The translations under genes and the position numbers were made by a program. From assembly GCA_900770395.1 (NCBI GenBank), contig CAAGKM010000042.1:1-64000 (forward strand): 64,000 nucleotides of DNA, in the 5' to 3' direction. Positions within the stretch are counted from its first letter, which is position 1; every line of letters starts with the position of its first letter. This document shows, piece by piece, positions 36,412-45,396 of this stretch. The notes beneath the pieces were generated by a model. That model saw only the letters and a list, made by a program, of their open reading frames with translations, was not told where the DNA came from and did no database searches. This stretch comes from an uncultured Prevotella sp. (lineage in GTDB: Bacteria > Bacteroidota > Bacteroidia > Bacteroidales > Bacteroidaceae).

Positions 36412-37566
36412 ATGAAAAATATATTTATTGTGGCTGCGGTGTGTCTCGGGCTTAGCTCATGCTTCAAGGACGAGCCGTTGAATGTTGAGTGCGACATCGA
36501 GGATGCATGGGTGCATTATGACGACCCGCAGAAATATACATGGAATCTCAGTGACACGATACAGCATGTGTATTCGGCAGAGAAATCCATAACATTTAAG
36601 GTGAGACCGGGAGTTGACAGAACGGCTCTTGCGCCGATGTTCGTCACCACCGAGGGAGCGGTGCTCACCCCTGCAAGCGGCACGGAGCGCGACTTCAGCA
36701 ACGGTCCGCTGAAATACATTGTAACCTCACAGGACGGCAATTGGCAGCGTGAGTACGATGTGGAGTTTATCGAGGAGCATAGGACCGTGCGCACAACCAT
36801 GAATTTCGATTTTGAGAGGGTTAGCGTGTACACCGATGATATCACAAAGAAGCAATATTATAAGTGGAGCGACCTGAAGGAAGACGGAACTGAGGCCAAC
36901 AACTGGGCATCGGGCAACGGAGGATTCTCCATAAGCAATCCTTCAGCAAAGCCGGATGACTACCCTACGGTGACGGTCGATGACGGTTATGAGGGCAAGG
37001 CAGTGAAACTTACCACAAGGGCAACAGGTCCGCTTGGCTCGATGGCAAAGATGCCGATGGCAGCAGGAAACCTGTTCCTTGGCGAATTTATCACAGAGTC
37101 GGCACTTAAGGATGCTCTGCACAGCACACATTTCGGAGTGCCGTTCGACAAGAAACCGCTGAAGTTCACAGGCTATTATAAATATCAACCGGGCGAGATT
37201 TTCAAGGACAGATATGGCAATGAGTATCCCGACCGCATAGATGAGGGAGCCGTTTACGCCATATTGTACCGTAACCACGATGCCGACGGCAATCCCGTGC
37301 ATCTCTATGGCGACAATGTGCAGACCAGCGACCTGATTGTGGCAAAAGCGATTGTGCCCGAGGTGCGTTCCACAAGCGAATGGACTGCCTTTGATGTGGA
37401 TTTTGACTATTACGGCAACGAGGTTGACCTGGACCTGCTCAACACTTTCGGCTACAACTTGGCTGTGGTGTTCTCGTCGAGCAAGGACGGAGCCTATTTC
37501 AATGGAGCTGTCGGCAGCACGTTGTATATAGACAAGGTGAGTGTGGTTTGTGAAACAGACGAATAA
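36412..37566 (+). CDS. PCMD domain-containing lipoprotein
   Basis: 384 residues. Lipobox LGLSSC; a middle beta-sandwich (YIVTSQDGNWQREYDVEF); then a PCMD (putative carbohydrate metabolism) domain from about 130 (MNFDFERV...YYKWSDL...NNWASGNGGFSISNPS...AVKLTTRATG...VDKVSVV-type end). PCMD domains are carbohydrate-binding-like modules found on Bacteroidota surface proteins. Only 4 nt separate it from the outer-membrane barrel gene, which suggests the two work together at the outer membrane. The ligand is unknown. Confidence 0.82.
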   Translation: MKNIFIVAAVCLGLSSCFKDEPLNVECDIEDAWVHYDDPQKYTWNLSDTIQHVYSAEKSITFKVRPGVDRTALAPMFVTTEGAVLTPASGTERDFSNGPLKYIVTSQDGNWQREYDVEFIEEHRTVRTTMNFDFERVSVYTDDITKKQYYKWSDLKEDGTEANNWASGNGGFSISNPSAKPDDYPTVTVDDGYEGKAVKLTTRATGPLGSMAKMPMAAGNLFLGEFITESALKDALHSTHFGVPFDKKPLKFTGYYKYQPGEIFKDRYGNEYPDRIDEGAVYAILYRNHDADGNPVHLYGDNVQTSDLIVAKAIVPEVRSTSEWTAFDVDFDYYGNEVDLDLLNTFGYNLAVVFSSSKDGAYFNGAVGSTLYIDKVSVVCETDE

Positions 37567-37570
37567 AAAA

Positions 37571-38335
37571 ATGACGCGCCAAATGATGAACAGAATAATT
37601 TCGATATTGATGATTGCGGCACTGACTGTCACTGCCAGTGCGGAGAATATATTGACGGGATGGGACTATAAGGCACGCCTTGGCTGGAACATCGGAGGCA
37701 TGGCTCCCGTGGGAATGCCAGCTACGATACGCAGCATGAACGACTATAAGCTTAAGGCAAATCTTGCGCTTGGCGTGGATGCTCACAGGCTGGTATACGG
37801 ACAGTGGGGGGTGCTCACTGGTCTGCATGTGGAGACAAAGGCAATGGAGGTGGACGCTACGGTGAAAAACTATCACATGGTTATGACCAAGGGCGGCGAC
37901 GAGATGGAGGGTTATTATACTGGTAATCTTGTCACCGAGTGTGATGAGAGTGTTATCACTCTTCCCGTGATGGCTACATACAGTCTTAGCGACAAGGTGA
38001 TGCTGAAGCTTGGACCGTATGTGTCGTATGTCACCACAAAGACATTCAAGGGGTATGTCTACGATGGCTATCTGCGCCGTATGCTGCCTATCGGAGAGAA
38101 GATTGAGATTGGCAACACCGAGGACAGCCGTGGCACCTACGACTTCAGCGACAAGATGCGCCGTGTGCAGTATGGTGTTACAGCCGGTGTCGACTGGCAG
38201 TTCAGCAAGCGTTGGGGGGCATACGCCGACCTGCAGTGGGGTATCAACGGCATCCACCACAGTTCGTTCAAGACCATAGAGCAGACGCTCTATCCCATCT
38301 TTGGAACCGTGGGTATGATTTACAAGTTGAAATAG
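37571..38335 (+). CDS. Outer-membrane beta-barrel protein
   Basis: 254 residues. Signal peptide (IISILMIAALTVTASA), then a beta-barrel with alternating hydrophobic strands (KARLGWNIGGMAPVGMP, WGVLTGLHVETKAMEV, VMLKLGPYVSYVTTKTF, YGVTAGVDWQFSKRWGAYA) and a final strand typical of small porin-like proteins. It resembles the PorT/OmpX-type barrels often found next to PCMD lipoproteins. The start is taken at the ATG at 37571; internal starts at 37583 and 37586 are also possible. Transport or assembly role unknown. Confidence 0.75.
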   Translation: MTRQMMNRIISILMIAALTVTASAENILTGWDYKARLGWNIGGMAPVGMPATIRSMNDYKLKANLALGVDAHRLVYGQWGVLTGLHVETKAMEVDATVKNYHMVMTKGGDEMEGYYTGNLVTECDESVITLPVMATYSLSDKVMLKLGPYVSYVTTKTFKGYVYDGYLRRMLPIGEKIEIGNTEDSRGTYDFSDKMRRVQYGVTAGVDWQFSKRWGAYADLQWGINGIHHSSFKTIEQTLYPIFGTVGMIYKLK

Positions 38336-38398
38336 GGCAGCGTCATGCTGTGACTTTCAAAATACAGAAATTTTAATAATTTAAAAGAAAGGATTTTT

Positions 38399-40009
38399 AT
38401 GAAGAAATTTTTTACGCTGATTGCACTGTGTGCCGGTATTATGAACGCAAGTGCTACTGACTATGCAGGCAAGCTGAGGGTTGTGCTTAACGGACAGTCT
38501 GCAACTGTTCAGGATGCCACAATATCAGTAGTGGAGGACAATGGCAAGTATACGCTTACACTCAACAACTTTATGTTCGATGCCGGTGAGGAAAGCATAA
38601 TGCCTATTGGCAATATTGTCGTAAAGGATGTTGAGGCGACCTCTGACGGAAAGAATACATTTCTTAAGACCAAACAGGATATTAATATAACAGAGGGTAC
38701 TCTTGAGGGAGTCGATTCTTGGTTGGGGCCGATATTGTGCTTGGGCGGTCCTATTCCTGTAAGCATTAATGCCGTAATGCAGTCGGATATATTGAAGACA
38801 CAGATTGACATTCCCTTTGGTGAATTGAATATCAAGGTTGTTTTTGACAACAGACAGTTTCAGATTCCAAACTCTGATTTTGAGAACTTTCACAAGGCAA
38901 CAGCTGGAACAGGGGAGAATGCGGTTGAAAGCGATGAGCCAAACAATTGGCACTCTTTCATGACTGCTACAGGTATGCTTGCAGGTATTGTGAGTACCAC
39001 TCCACATACCTTTATCAGCGAAGATGTCCGTCCTGAGTCAACAGGCAGCAAAAGCGTACTTATAAAGTCTGGTCTGGTATTGGGGTCAATAGTAGCAAAC
39101 GGTACTCTTACCACAGGTCGTCTGATGGCAGGAGGTTTTTCGGCAACAGATACTAAAAACAATGCTTTCCTTGATATCACAAAGGAGGATAAAGATCCTA
39201 ACGGTGATCCTTACTATACTCTCCTTTCAAGCAAGCCCGATGCCATCAGTCTTTGGGTGAAGTTCAAGCAGGGTAGCGGTGCTCCGGCAGAGTATCCATA
39301 CGCAACCATTACCGCAGCCATTACCGACGGCAGCTATTATCAGGAGCCTGTAGACAAGGACTATAATGACATTATTGTGGCTTATGCCAAGGATAATAAG
39401 ATTGAAAGTACTGGTGAATGGCATAAGCTGACTATACCATTCGACTATGCCACTTACACTAAGGCTACCGACCCTAAGGCAATACTCGTGACAATTTCTA
39501 CAAATGCTGAGCCAGGACAAGGTAGTGATACCCGAAAAGAGAATGCTAAAGAGGATGAGCTGTATGTGGATGATTTGCATCTGGATTATAGTGCGGAATT
39601 GGCAGATATAGCAGTCGGAGAAAACAGTGTGGCTGATTTCAAGAGCGATAAGACTGATTATGAGTATACATTCGCTATCGGCACAATGCCTACAATGGAC
39701 GAGATTGCCGGTATGATTAAGGCTACAACAGTAAGCAAGGAGGCTTATGCTTTTGTGGCAATGGAAGAAGTTGGTAAAAAGATTACCGCCACTATTCTTA
39801 CTGTGGCTGCCGACCTTGAGGCTACCAAGACATACACTGTAACATTCTCTGAGGGTACTGATGGTATCGAAAATACAATCTCAGACGAGAAGACTGCACC
39901 AAAGGAAATTTATAATATGAAGGGACAGAAGGTTGCATCAATGAAGAACGGCGAGGTTTATATAGTGAAATACGCCGACGGCAAGACCGTGAAAGTTATT
40001 AAGAAATAA
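38399..40009 (+). CDS. Calycin-like / PCMD protein with C-terminal sorting-like tail
   Basis: 536 residues. Signal peptide (FFTLIALCAGIMNASA); N-terminal calycin-like domain (about 20-150; YAGKLRVVLNGQSATVQDATISV); PCMD domain (about 160-400; NSDFENFH...EPNNWHSFMTATG...ELYVDDLHLDY); a short beta domain (VGENSVADFKSDKTDYEYTF, about 405-490); and a terminal tail (IYNMKGQKVASMKNGEVYIV) of the type IX sorting kind. It is in the same direction and cluster as the PCMD lipoprotein and barrel (gap 63 nt) and is presumably an exported, surface-exposed partner that binds glycan. Confidence 0.82.
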   Translation: MKKFFTLIALCAGIMNASATDYAGKLRVVLNGQSATVQDATISVVEDNGKYTLTLNNFMFDAGEESIMPIGNIVVKDVEATSDGKNTFLKTKQDINITEGTLEGVDSWLGPILCLGGPIPVSINAVMQSDILKTQIDIPFGELNIKVVFDNRQFQIPNSDFENFHKATAGTGENAVESDEPNNWHSFMTATGMLAGIVSTTPHTFISEDVRPESTGSKSVLIKSGLVLGSIVANGTLTTGRLMAGGFSATDTKNNAFLDITKEDKDPNGDPYYTLLSSKPDAISLWVKFKQGSGAPAEYPYATITAAITDGSYYQEPVDKDYNDIIVAYAKDNKIESTGEWHKLTIPFDYATYTKATDPKAILVTISTNAEPGQGSDTRKENAKEDELYVDDLHLDYSAELADIAVGENSVADFKSDKTDYEYTFAIGTMPTMDEIAGMIKATTVSKEAYAFVAMEEVGKKITATILTVAADLEATKTYTVTFSEGTDGIENTISDEKTAPKEIYNMKGQKVASMKNGEVYIVKYADGKTVKVIKK

Positions 40010-40020
40010 GCTTTGTTTAT

Positions 40021-40110
40021 CGTCCAGCGTCCGCTGGACGGTGCGAGAAGTTAACTTCTATGGCTGATTAACATAACTGAGTTGACCGTCCGGCGTACGC
40101 CGGACGGTCA
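40021..40110. repeat. Two related GC-rich palindromes
   Basis: CGTCCAGCG/CGCTGGACG (40021-40040) and a perfect 28-bp palindrome with left half TGACCGTCCGGCGT (40083-40110). Both share a CGTCCnGCG...CGCnGGACGGT core. They follow the stop of the PCMD gene; the second runs into AAGTTTATTTA and may be its terminator. Confidence 0.7.
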
Positions 40111-40222
40111 AGTTTATTTATTTCCATACTAAATACTAAATAAGCCAGAGCCCATCGCGTTGTATCTGCATAAGCCCTAAAATGTTTTACGAAGAATTTT
40201 TGGCAATATTGCCAAAAAATCC

Positions 40223-40279
40223 TCACTTCAAATCTATTCCATCCTCGCTGATGGTTATCAACCGTTGTTTATAAGGTCA
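40223..40279 (-). pseudogene. Duplicated 3' end of cvfB (remnant)
   Basis: The minus strand reads YKQRLITISEDGIDLK followed by TGA, against YKQRLITIDEEGIDLK at the true cvfB end (41714-41771). The DNA agrees at all but a few positions over about 55 bp, with one base deleted near 40275. The second DUF4143 ATPase gene lies exactly between the two copies. Only the last 17 or so codons are present, without promoter or start. Confidence 0.8.
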
Positions 40280-40315
40280 TCCTCACTATCAAGCCTTTGA
40301 TGAATTATAATACGA

Positions 40316-40373
40316 TTTATCAATTGTCAATTGATAAAAAAAACTAAATTTGTCAATTGCCAATTGATAAATT
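40316..40373. promoter_or_regulatory. Twin palindromic operators before the second ATPase gene
   Basis: A perfect 23-bp palindrome TTTATCAATTG-T-CAATTGATAAA (40316-40338) and a 27-bp one with one mismatch, AATTTGTCAATTG-C-CAATTGATAAATT (40347-40373). Their centres are 33 bp apart. The second covers the -33 box. This is the layout expected of an autoregulated or repressed promoter. Confidence 0.75.
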
Positions 40374-40394
40374 AAAGAAAAAATTGTACCTTTG
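40364..40394 (+). promoter_or_regulatory. Promoter of the second DUF4143 ATPase gene
   Basis: TTG at 40364-40366 and TACCTTTG at 40387-40394, 20 bp apart; the -33 region lies within the second palindrome. Confidence 0.7.
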
Positions 40395-40422
40395 CGGTCA
40401 TAATCGCAGAATAAATAAGCGT

Positions 40423-41673
40423 ATGGACAAGGGAATTATACAGAAGTTGATTGTGGAGAATCAAGAACTTGTGGGTAGAATACAGTTGGTGCAGCGTCAC
40501 TTTGTATTTGAACCATACGGTAATTACGTCTTTGTTGGTGTGCGTCAAGCAGGTAAGTCATTTCTTTTATTCCAAAGGATGAAAGAACTGTTGGCAGAGG
40601 GGCATCAGCAGGAAGAACTGGTGTATATAAATTTCGATGACGAGCGTATTGCCAAGATGCAGGCAGAGGAACTTGATTTGATATTACAGGCTCACCGTGG
40701 GTTGTCAGAATGTGAGCCAATACTTTTCTTGGACGAGATACAAAATATAGATGGTTGGGAACATTTCGCACGGCGGTTGGCTAACCAGAAATATAATGTA
40801 TATATAACCGGTAGTAATGCAAAAATGTTGAGCCGCGACATTGCTACGACCTTAGGTGGGCGATATTGGGTTCTGAAAGTCTATCCTTATTCCTTTGCAG
40901 AGTTTCTTGATGCAAACGGATTACAGTTGAAAAAGAACTGGCAGTATGGCAAACAGGCAGCTGAGGTGGAAAGGCTGTTTCGTAGTTTTTTTTATTATGG
41001 CGGATTTCCAGAGCTGACAACTGTAATAGATAAGCGTGGTTGGACAACGGGCATTTTCCAAAAGATTTTCTTCAGCGATGTGGTTGTGAGGAACGGTGTT
41101 CGCAGTGAGGATGCCTTGCGTATGACTATCAGAAAACTTGCTGATAGCGTCAGACAGCCAGTGGCATATAATAGGTTAGGAAATATTGTCAGTTCGGCTG
41201 GTGTGAAAACTAACACTCAGAGCATTATCAACTATGTGGGATATTTGCGTGACAGTTGCTTAGTGTTCTCCTTGGAGAACTATGCGTCAAAGTTCGTTGA
41301 GAAAGAATCGATGAAAAAGCATTATTTCGTGGATAACGGTTTGCTGAATATCTTTCTGACAGACCCGGAGACGTCTTTGTTGGAAAACGTTTGTGCCCAA
41401 TATCTTTACCGAAAGTATGGTGCGGCAGTTTATTATTATAATAAAGGTGTGGAGGTGGATTTTTATGTGCCAGACGAGGGACTTGCCATTCAAGTGAGCT
41501 ATAATCTGAATGATGCGGCAACATTGGAGAGAGAAAAAGGGGCATTACTTAAACTTGCGCAAAGATATGAGCTAAAGAAATTAATGATTATCACATATAA
41601 TCAGGAGACCAAGATAAATGAAGATGGTTGGGTGATAGAGATTATGCCAGCATGGAAATGGCTGCTGGCATAA
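40423..41673 (+). CDS. AAA_14/DUF4143 ATPase (second copy)
   Basis: 416 residues, same family as 24200-25456 but clearly diverged. Walker A G39VRQAGKS46, Walker B PILFLDEIQN, YITGSNAKMLSRDIATTLGG, and a C-terminal PD-(D/E)XK-like DUF4143 domain (VEVDFYVPDEGLAIQVSYN). The start is the ATG at 40423; a TTG start at 40357 would lie upstream of the promoter. It is convergent with cvfB (41 nt between stops) and bounded on the left by a duplicated piece of the cvfB 3' end, showing that it was inserted here. Function unknown. Confidence 0.88.
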   Translation: MDKGIIQKLIVENQELVGRIQLVQRHFVFEPYGNYVFVGVRQAGKSFLLFQRMKELLAEGHQQEELVYINFDDERIAKMQAEELDLILQAHRGLSECEPILFLDEIQNIDGWEHFARRLANQKYNVYITGSNAKMLSRDIATTLGGRYWVLKVYPYSFAEFLDANGLQLKKNWQYGKQAAEVERLFRSFFYYGGFPELTTVIDKRGWTTGIFQKIFFSDVVVRNGVRSEDALRMTIRKLADSVRQPVAYNRLGNIVSSAGVKTNTQSIINYVGYLRDSCLVFSLENYASKFVEKESMKKHYFVDNGLLNIFLTDPETSLLENVCAQYLYRKYGAAVYYYNKGVEVDFYVPDEGLAIQVSYNLNDAATLEREKGALLKLAQRYELKKLMIITYNQETKINEDGWVIEIMPAWKWLLA

Positions 41674-41713
41674 TCTTGATTTGTGGGGTGTACATATTAG
41701 ATTGTTGAAGTTC

Positions 41714-42544
41714 TCACTTCAAATCTATTCCTTCCTCGTCGATGGTTATCAGCCGTTGTTTATAAAGGTCGCCGATGGCTTTCTTGAATGTTTTTTTGCT
41801 CACTTTGAAGCGGTCTTGGATAAGCTCCGAGGGGCTCTTGTCACCAAGGTCGCAGTGTCCGTTGTTGTCCTTGAGGTATTGCAGGAGGATTTCCGAGAAC
41901 TCCTCGGTGTGCTTTCTGCCTGTGGGCTGCAGGGTGAGGTCAATCTTGTTGTCCTGACGGATATGGTCGATGTAAGCCTTGGTGCGGTCGCCAGTGTGCA
42001 GATAGCGGAACACCTGGTTCTCGTAGAGCAGTCCCTGATACTGGTTGTCCACGATTACCTTGAAACCGAGGTCGGTCTTCTGCCATACAAGAATCTCCAC
42101 CTCATCGCCATGCTTATATGGCGGACGCTCGTCGCTGAGATAACGGTCGACCTTGGCGGTTGCCATCATGCGGTAGCTGTCCTCGTCGATTTTTACATAC
42201 ACGATGTATTTCTCGCCCTGCTTCATGCGCATCTTCTGCTCGCGGAACGGGCAGAACAGGTCCTTCATCAGTCCCATGTTGAGAAAAGCGCCGTATTCGT
42301 TCACCCATGCCACTTCAAGATATGCAAAGTCGCCCACCTTGGCAAGCGGTGTGACGGTAGTGGCTACGGGGCGCTCATCCTGGTCGAGATAGATGAACAC
42401 CGTGAGCTCGTCACCTATTCTCGCACCTTTGGGCACATAGCGTGTGGGCAGGAGAATCTCGCCCTCCTCGCCGCCGTCAAGGTAAAGCCCGAAGTCAACC
42501 GACTTCACCACCTCTAATGTATTGTAGTCACCGAGTTTAATCAT
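41714..42544 (-). CDS. cvfB: CvfB family S1 RNA-binding protein
   Basis: 276 residues, full length for the CvfB/YitL family: three S1-like OB domains (KLGDYNTLEVVKSVDFGLYLDG; AKVGDFAYLEVAWVNEYGAFLNMG; HGDEVEILVWQKTDLGFKVIVDN) and a C-terminal winged helix (DLGDKSPSELIQDRFKVSKKTFKKAIGDLY). Family members bind RNA and affect expression of virulence and other genes. Its start overlaps the stop of the ABC ATPase gene by 8 nt. A partial copy of its 3' end lies at 40223-40279 on the far side of the ATPase gene. Confidence 0.88.
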   Translation of the reverse strand: MIKLGDYNTLEVVKSVDFGLYLDGGEEGEILLPTRYVPKGARIGDELTVFIYLDQDERPVATTVTPLAKVGDFAYLEVAWVNEYGAFLNMGLMKDLFCPFREQKMRMKQGEKYIVYVKIDEDSYRMMATAKVDRYLSDERPPYKHGDEVEILVWQKTDLGFKVIVDNQYQGLLYENQVFRYLHTGDRTKAYIDHIRQDNKIDLTLQPTGRKHTEEFSEILLQYLKDNNGHCDLGDKSPSELIQDRFKVSKKTFKKAIGDLYKQRLITIDEEGIDLK

Positions 42545-43238
42545 TGCTGTCCTCCTCCTTCTCTTCTGAAATGTTGTTTTCTGCTTCTATATCCATCAGT
42601 CCGTCACGCATCTTTATCGTGCGGTCGGTGATGCTTGCCAGCTGCTCATCGTGAGTGACGATTACGAAAGTCTGTCCGAACTTGTCGCGCAGGTCGAAGA
42701 ACAGTTGGTGAAGCTCCTCCTTGTTTTTACTGTCAAGACTGCCCGAGGGCTCATCGGCAAGAATCACGTCGGGATTGTTCACCAAGGCACGCGCCACTGC
42801 CACACGCTGCTTCTCGCCACCCGACAGTTCCGCAGGTTTATGACCTGCGCGCTCTGCCAGTCCCATAAACTCCAGCAGCTCCTCGGCACGCTGGCGCGCA
42901 GCCTTCTTCGACTCGCCTGCTATGAGAGCTGGAATCATGATGTTCTCCAATGCTGTGAACTCAGGCAGCAGCTGGTGGAACTGGAACACAAAGCCGATGT
43001 GACGGTTGCGGAAGTCTGCCAGCTTCTTTGTGCTCAGGCGGCTGACATCCTCACCGTTAATCTCCACCATGCCGCGGTCGGGGCGGTCGAGAGTGCCTAT
43101 TATCTGCAGCAGTGTGGTCTTGCCGGCACCGCTTGGTCCCACGATGCTCACCACCTCACCCTTGTTTATTGTAAGGTCAATGCCTTTGAGCACCTCCAAA
43201 GAGCCGAAGCTCTTGTGAATATCTTTTATTTTTATCAT
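42537..43238 (-). CDS. ABC transporter ATP-binding protein (LolD/MacB type)
   Basis: 233 residues. Walker A GPSGAGKTT (34-42), Q-loop FQFHQLLPEF, signature LSGGEKQRVAVARAL, Walker B VILADEPSGSLD, H-loop VTHDE. It belongs to the LolCDE/FtsE/MacB group, which moves lipoproteins or drives mechanotransmission rather than import. No permease is next to it, so its partner must be encoded elsewhere (LolC/E-like is an inference). It lies between the antiporter and cvfB in one minus-strand operon, with an 8-nt overlap with cvfB. Confidence 0.9.
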   Translation of the reverse strand: MIKIKDIHKSFGSLEVLKGIDLTINKGEVVSIVGPSGAGKTTLLQIIGTLDRPDRGMVEINGEDVSRLSTKKLADFRNRHIGFVFQFHQLLPEFTALENIMIPALIAGESKKAARQRAEELLEFMGLAERAGHKPAELSGGEKQRVAVARALVNNPDVILADEPSGSLDSKNKEELHQLFFDLRDKFGQTFVIVTHDEQLASITDRTIKMRDGLMDIEAENNISEEKEEDSND

Positions 43239-43273
43239 ATGTCGTAATTATTCTATTTATTTACTGTCTCTGT

Positions 43274-45346
43274 TTACGCATTTGTAGGAGCTGTGAACGT
43301 CATCAGGTCCTGAGTGCCGTGCTGGTCGGGATATATTATCAGTAGCGAGCAGTCGGGGAACGACTGTGTGAGCTCCTGCGGCAGCTTGTCGAATGCCGGT
43401 TTGTATGACATTGTTCCCGGACGTGCTGTAATCACCACAAACAGATGGTCTTTGTTCACCACCTCCGCCAGTTTTGTCACCGACTTCCAGTGCTGCATCA
43501 GCTGATATTCGGCACGCACGTCGGGATGATGCTCGGCGATGTATTCTCTTATCAGCTCGCAGGTGTCCTCTCTGCCGTGGAACACCATGCGGCACGATAT
43601 GCGCTCTGCAGCCCTCGACAGTGTCTCTACCCAGCGTAGAAATCCTGGCTCGAACTGCACTCTCGACGGCACAGCCACATGGATGCGTCGGATGGTGGAC
43701 AGCGGGAACTTGATGCGGCAAATCAGAATCTGACGGTAGACGGAGCTGGTGAGTCCCTGGGCGTAGGCACCCCAGAAGTCATCACCGGGATTGCCCGGGC
43801 GGTGCATCGCCATGATAATCTCCGACGCGTCGTTTTCCTTGAACGCATGCTTGATGCCGTTGGCTATGTTTGTTGCCAGCCGGCTTTGCGTCTGCATATT
43901 TATGTTTGTTGCCACAGCCACCTCTACGGCGTGGCTCAGTATCTTCTTTCCGTTGTTGCGGTTGCTTTCCAGGTTGTGGTCGTCGTACACCACGTTGATG
44001 CCCATCACACCATGGGTGATGCGCTTGTCCATTGTTATGTTCGCCATGTAGATGAGGTTCTCCACGTCCTCCTTGTGCTGGAACGGTATCATGATTTTCT
44101 CGTCGTCGAGGCTCATCGCCTGCCCGTTTGCCTTAAGCAGTTTCTCATCGGTGAGCAGCATGCGCTGTGATGTCTGCTCTACGATTATTGACGAGATGAT
44201 GCATGTGAAGAGAATCATAATTATCACACCGTTGAGCATGTCGCTGTCTACGAGTGGCATTCCGGCTGCGTCGGTGAGCTGCATTCCCACCATCGTCATT
44301 GCAATGGCTCCCGCGGCATGAGCCTCGGTCATTCCGAACATCATGTGACCGTGAATCAACGGCATTTTCAGAGCTAAGCTCGATGCGTATGCGGCAACCG
44401 CCTTGCTGAGTGTCGCCGCCAACACTATGCACACCACCACCCACACCGTGTGCAGACCGTGGAACAGTATGCGGATGTCAATCAGCATTCCCACACCTAT
44501 AAGGAAATAAGGAATGAACAGGGCGTTGCCGATGAACTCGATGCGGTTCATCAGCGGCGACACCGAGGGAATGAAACGGTTGAGGATAAGTCCTGTGAGG
44601 AACGCTCCGAAGATGCCCTCGAGTCCGCAGATCTCTGCAAGCGCGGCACTGAAGAACAGCACCGACAACACATATATATATAATAGCACTCCGTCGGCAT
44701 ATCGGCGGAAGAACCATCGTGTGAGTCTCGGAATGAATATTACCGACACCACACAATATACAGCAACCTTGAGAACAAAGAATATCCAGAACCAGAAATC
44801 GGTGTCCCCATTGTTTGCTCCCACGATGGCTGCGAGGATAAGCAGCGACATTGTGAGCGCAATCATCGACGACCCCACGCTCAGCGCCACGCTTTTGTGC
44901 TTCTGCAGACCGTAGCGGAACACGATGGGGTAGGCTATCAGGGTGTTCGACGCAAGGATGCATGCGAGAATGAGCGATGCCATGTCGCTGTAGCCGAGAA
45001 CCCATATGCCTATGGTGTAGCCCGTGATGAAGGGAATGGAGAATGTGAGCAGTCCGAACAGCCCGAACTGGGTGCGTCGCTTGGTTATGTCGCTGGCATC
45101 CATCTCCAGTCCGGCAAGAAACATGATGTAGAGCATGCCCACCTTGCCGAACAGCTCAAACGATGAGTCGCGCTCCAATATCCCCAGACCGTACTTGCCG
45201 ATGGCAATGCCTGCCAACACCATTCCTATGATGTGGGGGATGCGCAGCTTGCTCATCACTATCGGTGCCAGAAGGATGATGCAGAGCACTACGAAGAAAA
45301 TCATCGTAGGGTCGGTTATTGGTAAATATTGTGACATCCAGGACAT
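43274..45346 (-). CDS. CPA2-type cation:proton antiporter with C-terminal UspA-like domains
   Basis: 690 residues. About 12 membrane helices (residues about 10-400) with the CPA2/KefB-type patterns LRIPHIIGMVLAGIAIGKYGL, AGLEMDASDI and EGIFGAFLTGLILNR, then about 280 soluble residues that resemble two universal-stress-protein folds (ITHGVMGINVVYDDHNLESN; EIIMAMHRPGNPGD). It exchanges Na+ or K+ for H+. The start is the ATG at 45344-45346 (MSWMSQYLP) or 45337. The long in-frame extension to 45943 is antisense to asd and starts upstream of the promoter (45389-45396), so it is rejected. It is followed by the ABC ATPase after 35 nt. Confidence 0.88.
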   Translation of the reverse strand: MSWMSQYLPITDPTMIFFVVLCIILLAPIVMSKLRIPHIIGMVLAGIAIGKYGLGILERDSSFELFGKVGMLYIMFLAGLEMDASDITKRRTQFGLFGLLTFSIPFITGYTIGIWVLGYSDMASLILACILASNTLIAYPIVFRYGLQKHKSVALSVGSSMIALTMSLLILAAIVGANNGDTDFWFWIFFVLKVAVYCVVSVIFIPRLTRWFFRRYADGVLLYIYVLSVLFFSAALAEICGLEGIFGAFLTGLILNRFIPSVSPLMNRIEFIGNALFIPYFLIGVGMLIDIRILFHGLHTVWVVVCIVLAATLSKAVAAYASSLALKMPLIHGHMMFGMTEAHAAGAIAMTMVGMQLTDAAGMPLVDSDMLNGVIIMILFTCIISSIIVEQTSQRMLLTDEKLLKANGQAMSLDDEKIMIPFQHKEDVENLIYMANITMDKRITHGVMGINVVYDDHNLESNRNNGKKILSHAVEVAVATNINMQTQSRLATNIANGIKHAFKENDASEIIMAMHRPGNPGDDFWGAYAQGLTSSVYRQILICRIKFPLSTIRRIHVAVPSRVQFEPGFLRWVETLSRAAERISCRMVFHGREDTCELIREYIAEHHPDVRAEYQLMQHWKSVTKLAEVVNKDHLFVVITARPGTMSYKPAFDKLPQELTQSFPDCSLLIIYPDQHGTQDLMTFTAPTNA

Positions 45347-45388
45347 TCTGATATCTGTTTTTTTGCTTGTTGTATGACAATTCAGGTG

Positions 45389-45396
45389 CAAAATTA
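45389..45396 (-). promoter_or_regulatory. -7 promoter box of the antiporter operon
   Basis: Minus-strand TAATTTTG, about 43 bp before the chosen ATG. No clear -33 box. Confidence 0.5.

Noticed and set aside
40357..40422. TTG start for the second DUF4143 ATPase
   Set aside because: It begins upstream of the -7 box, inside the operator palindrome.
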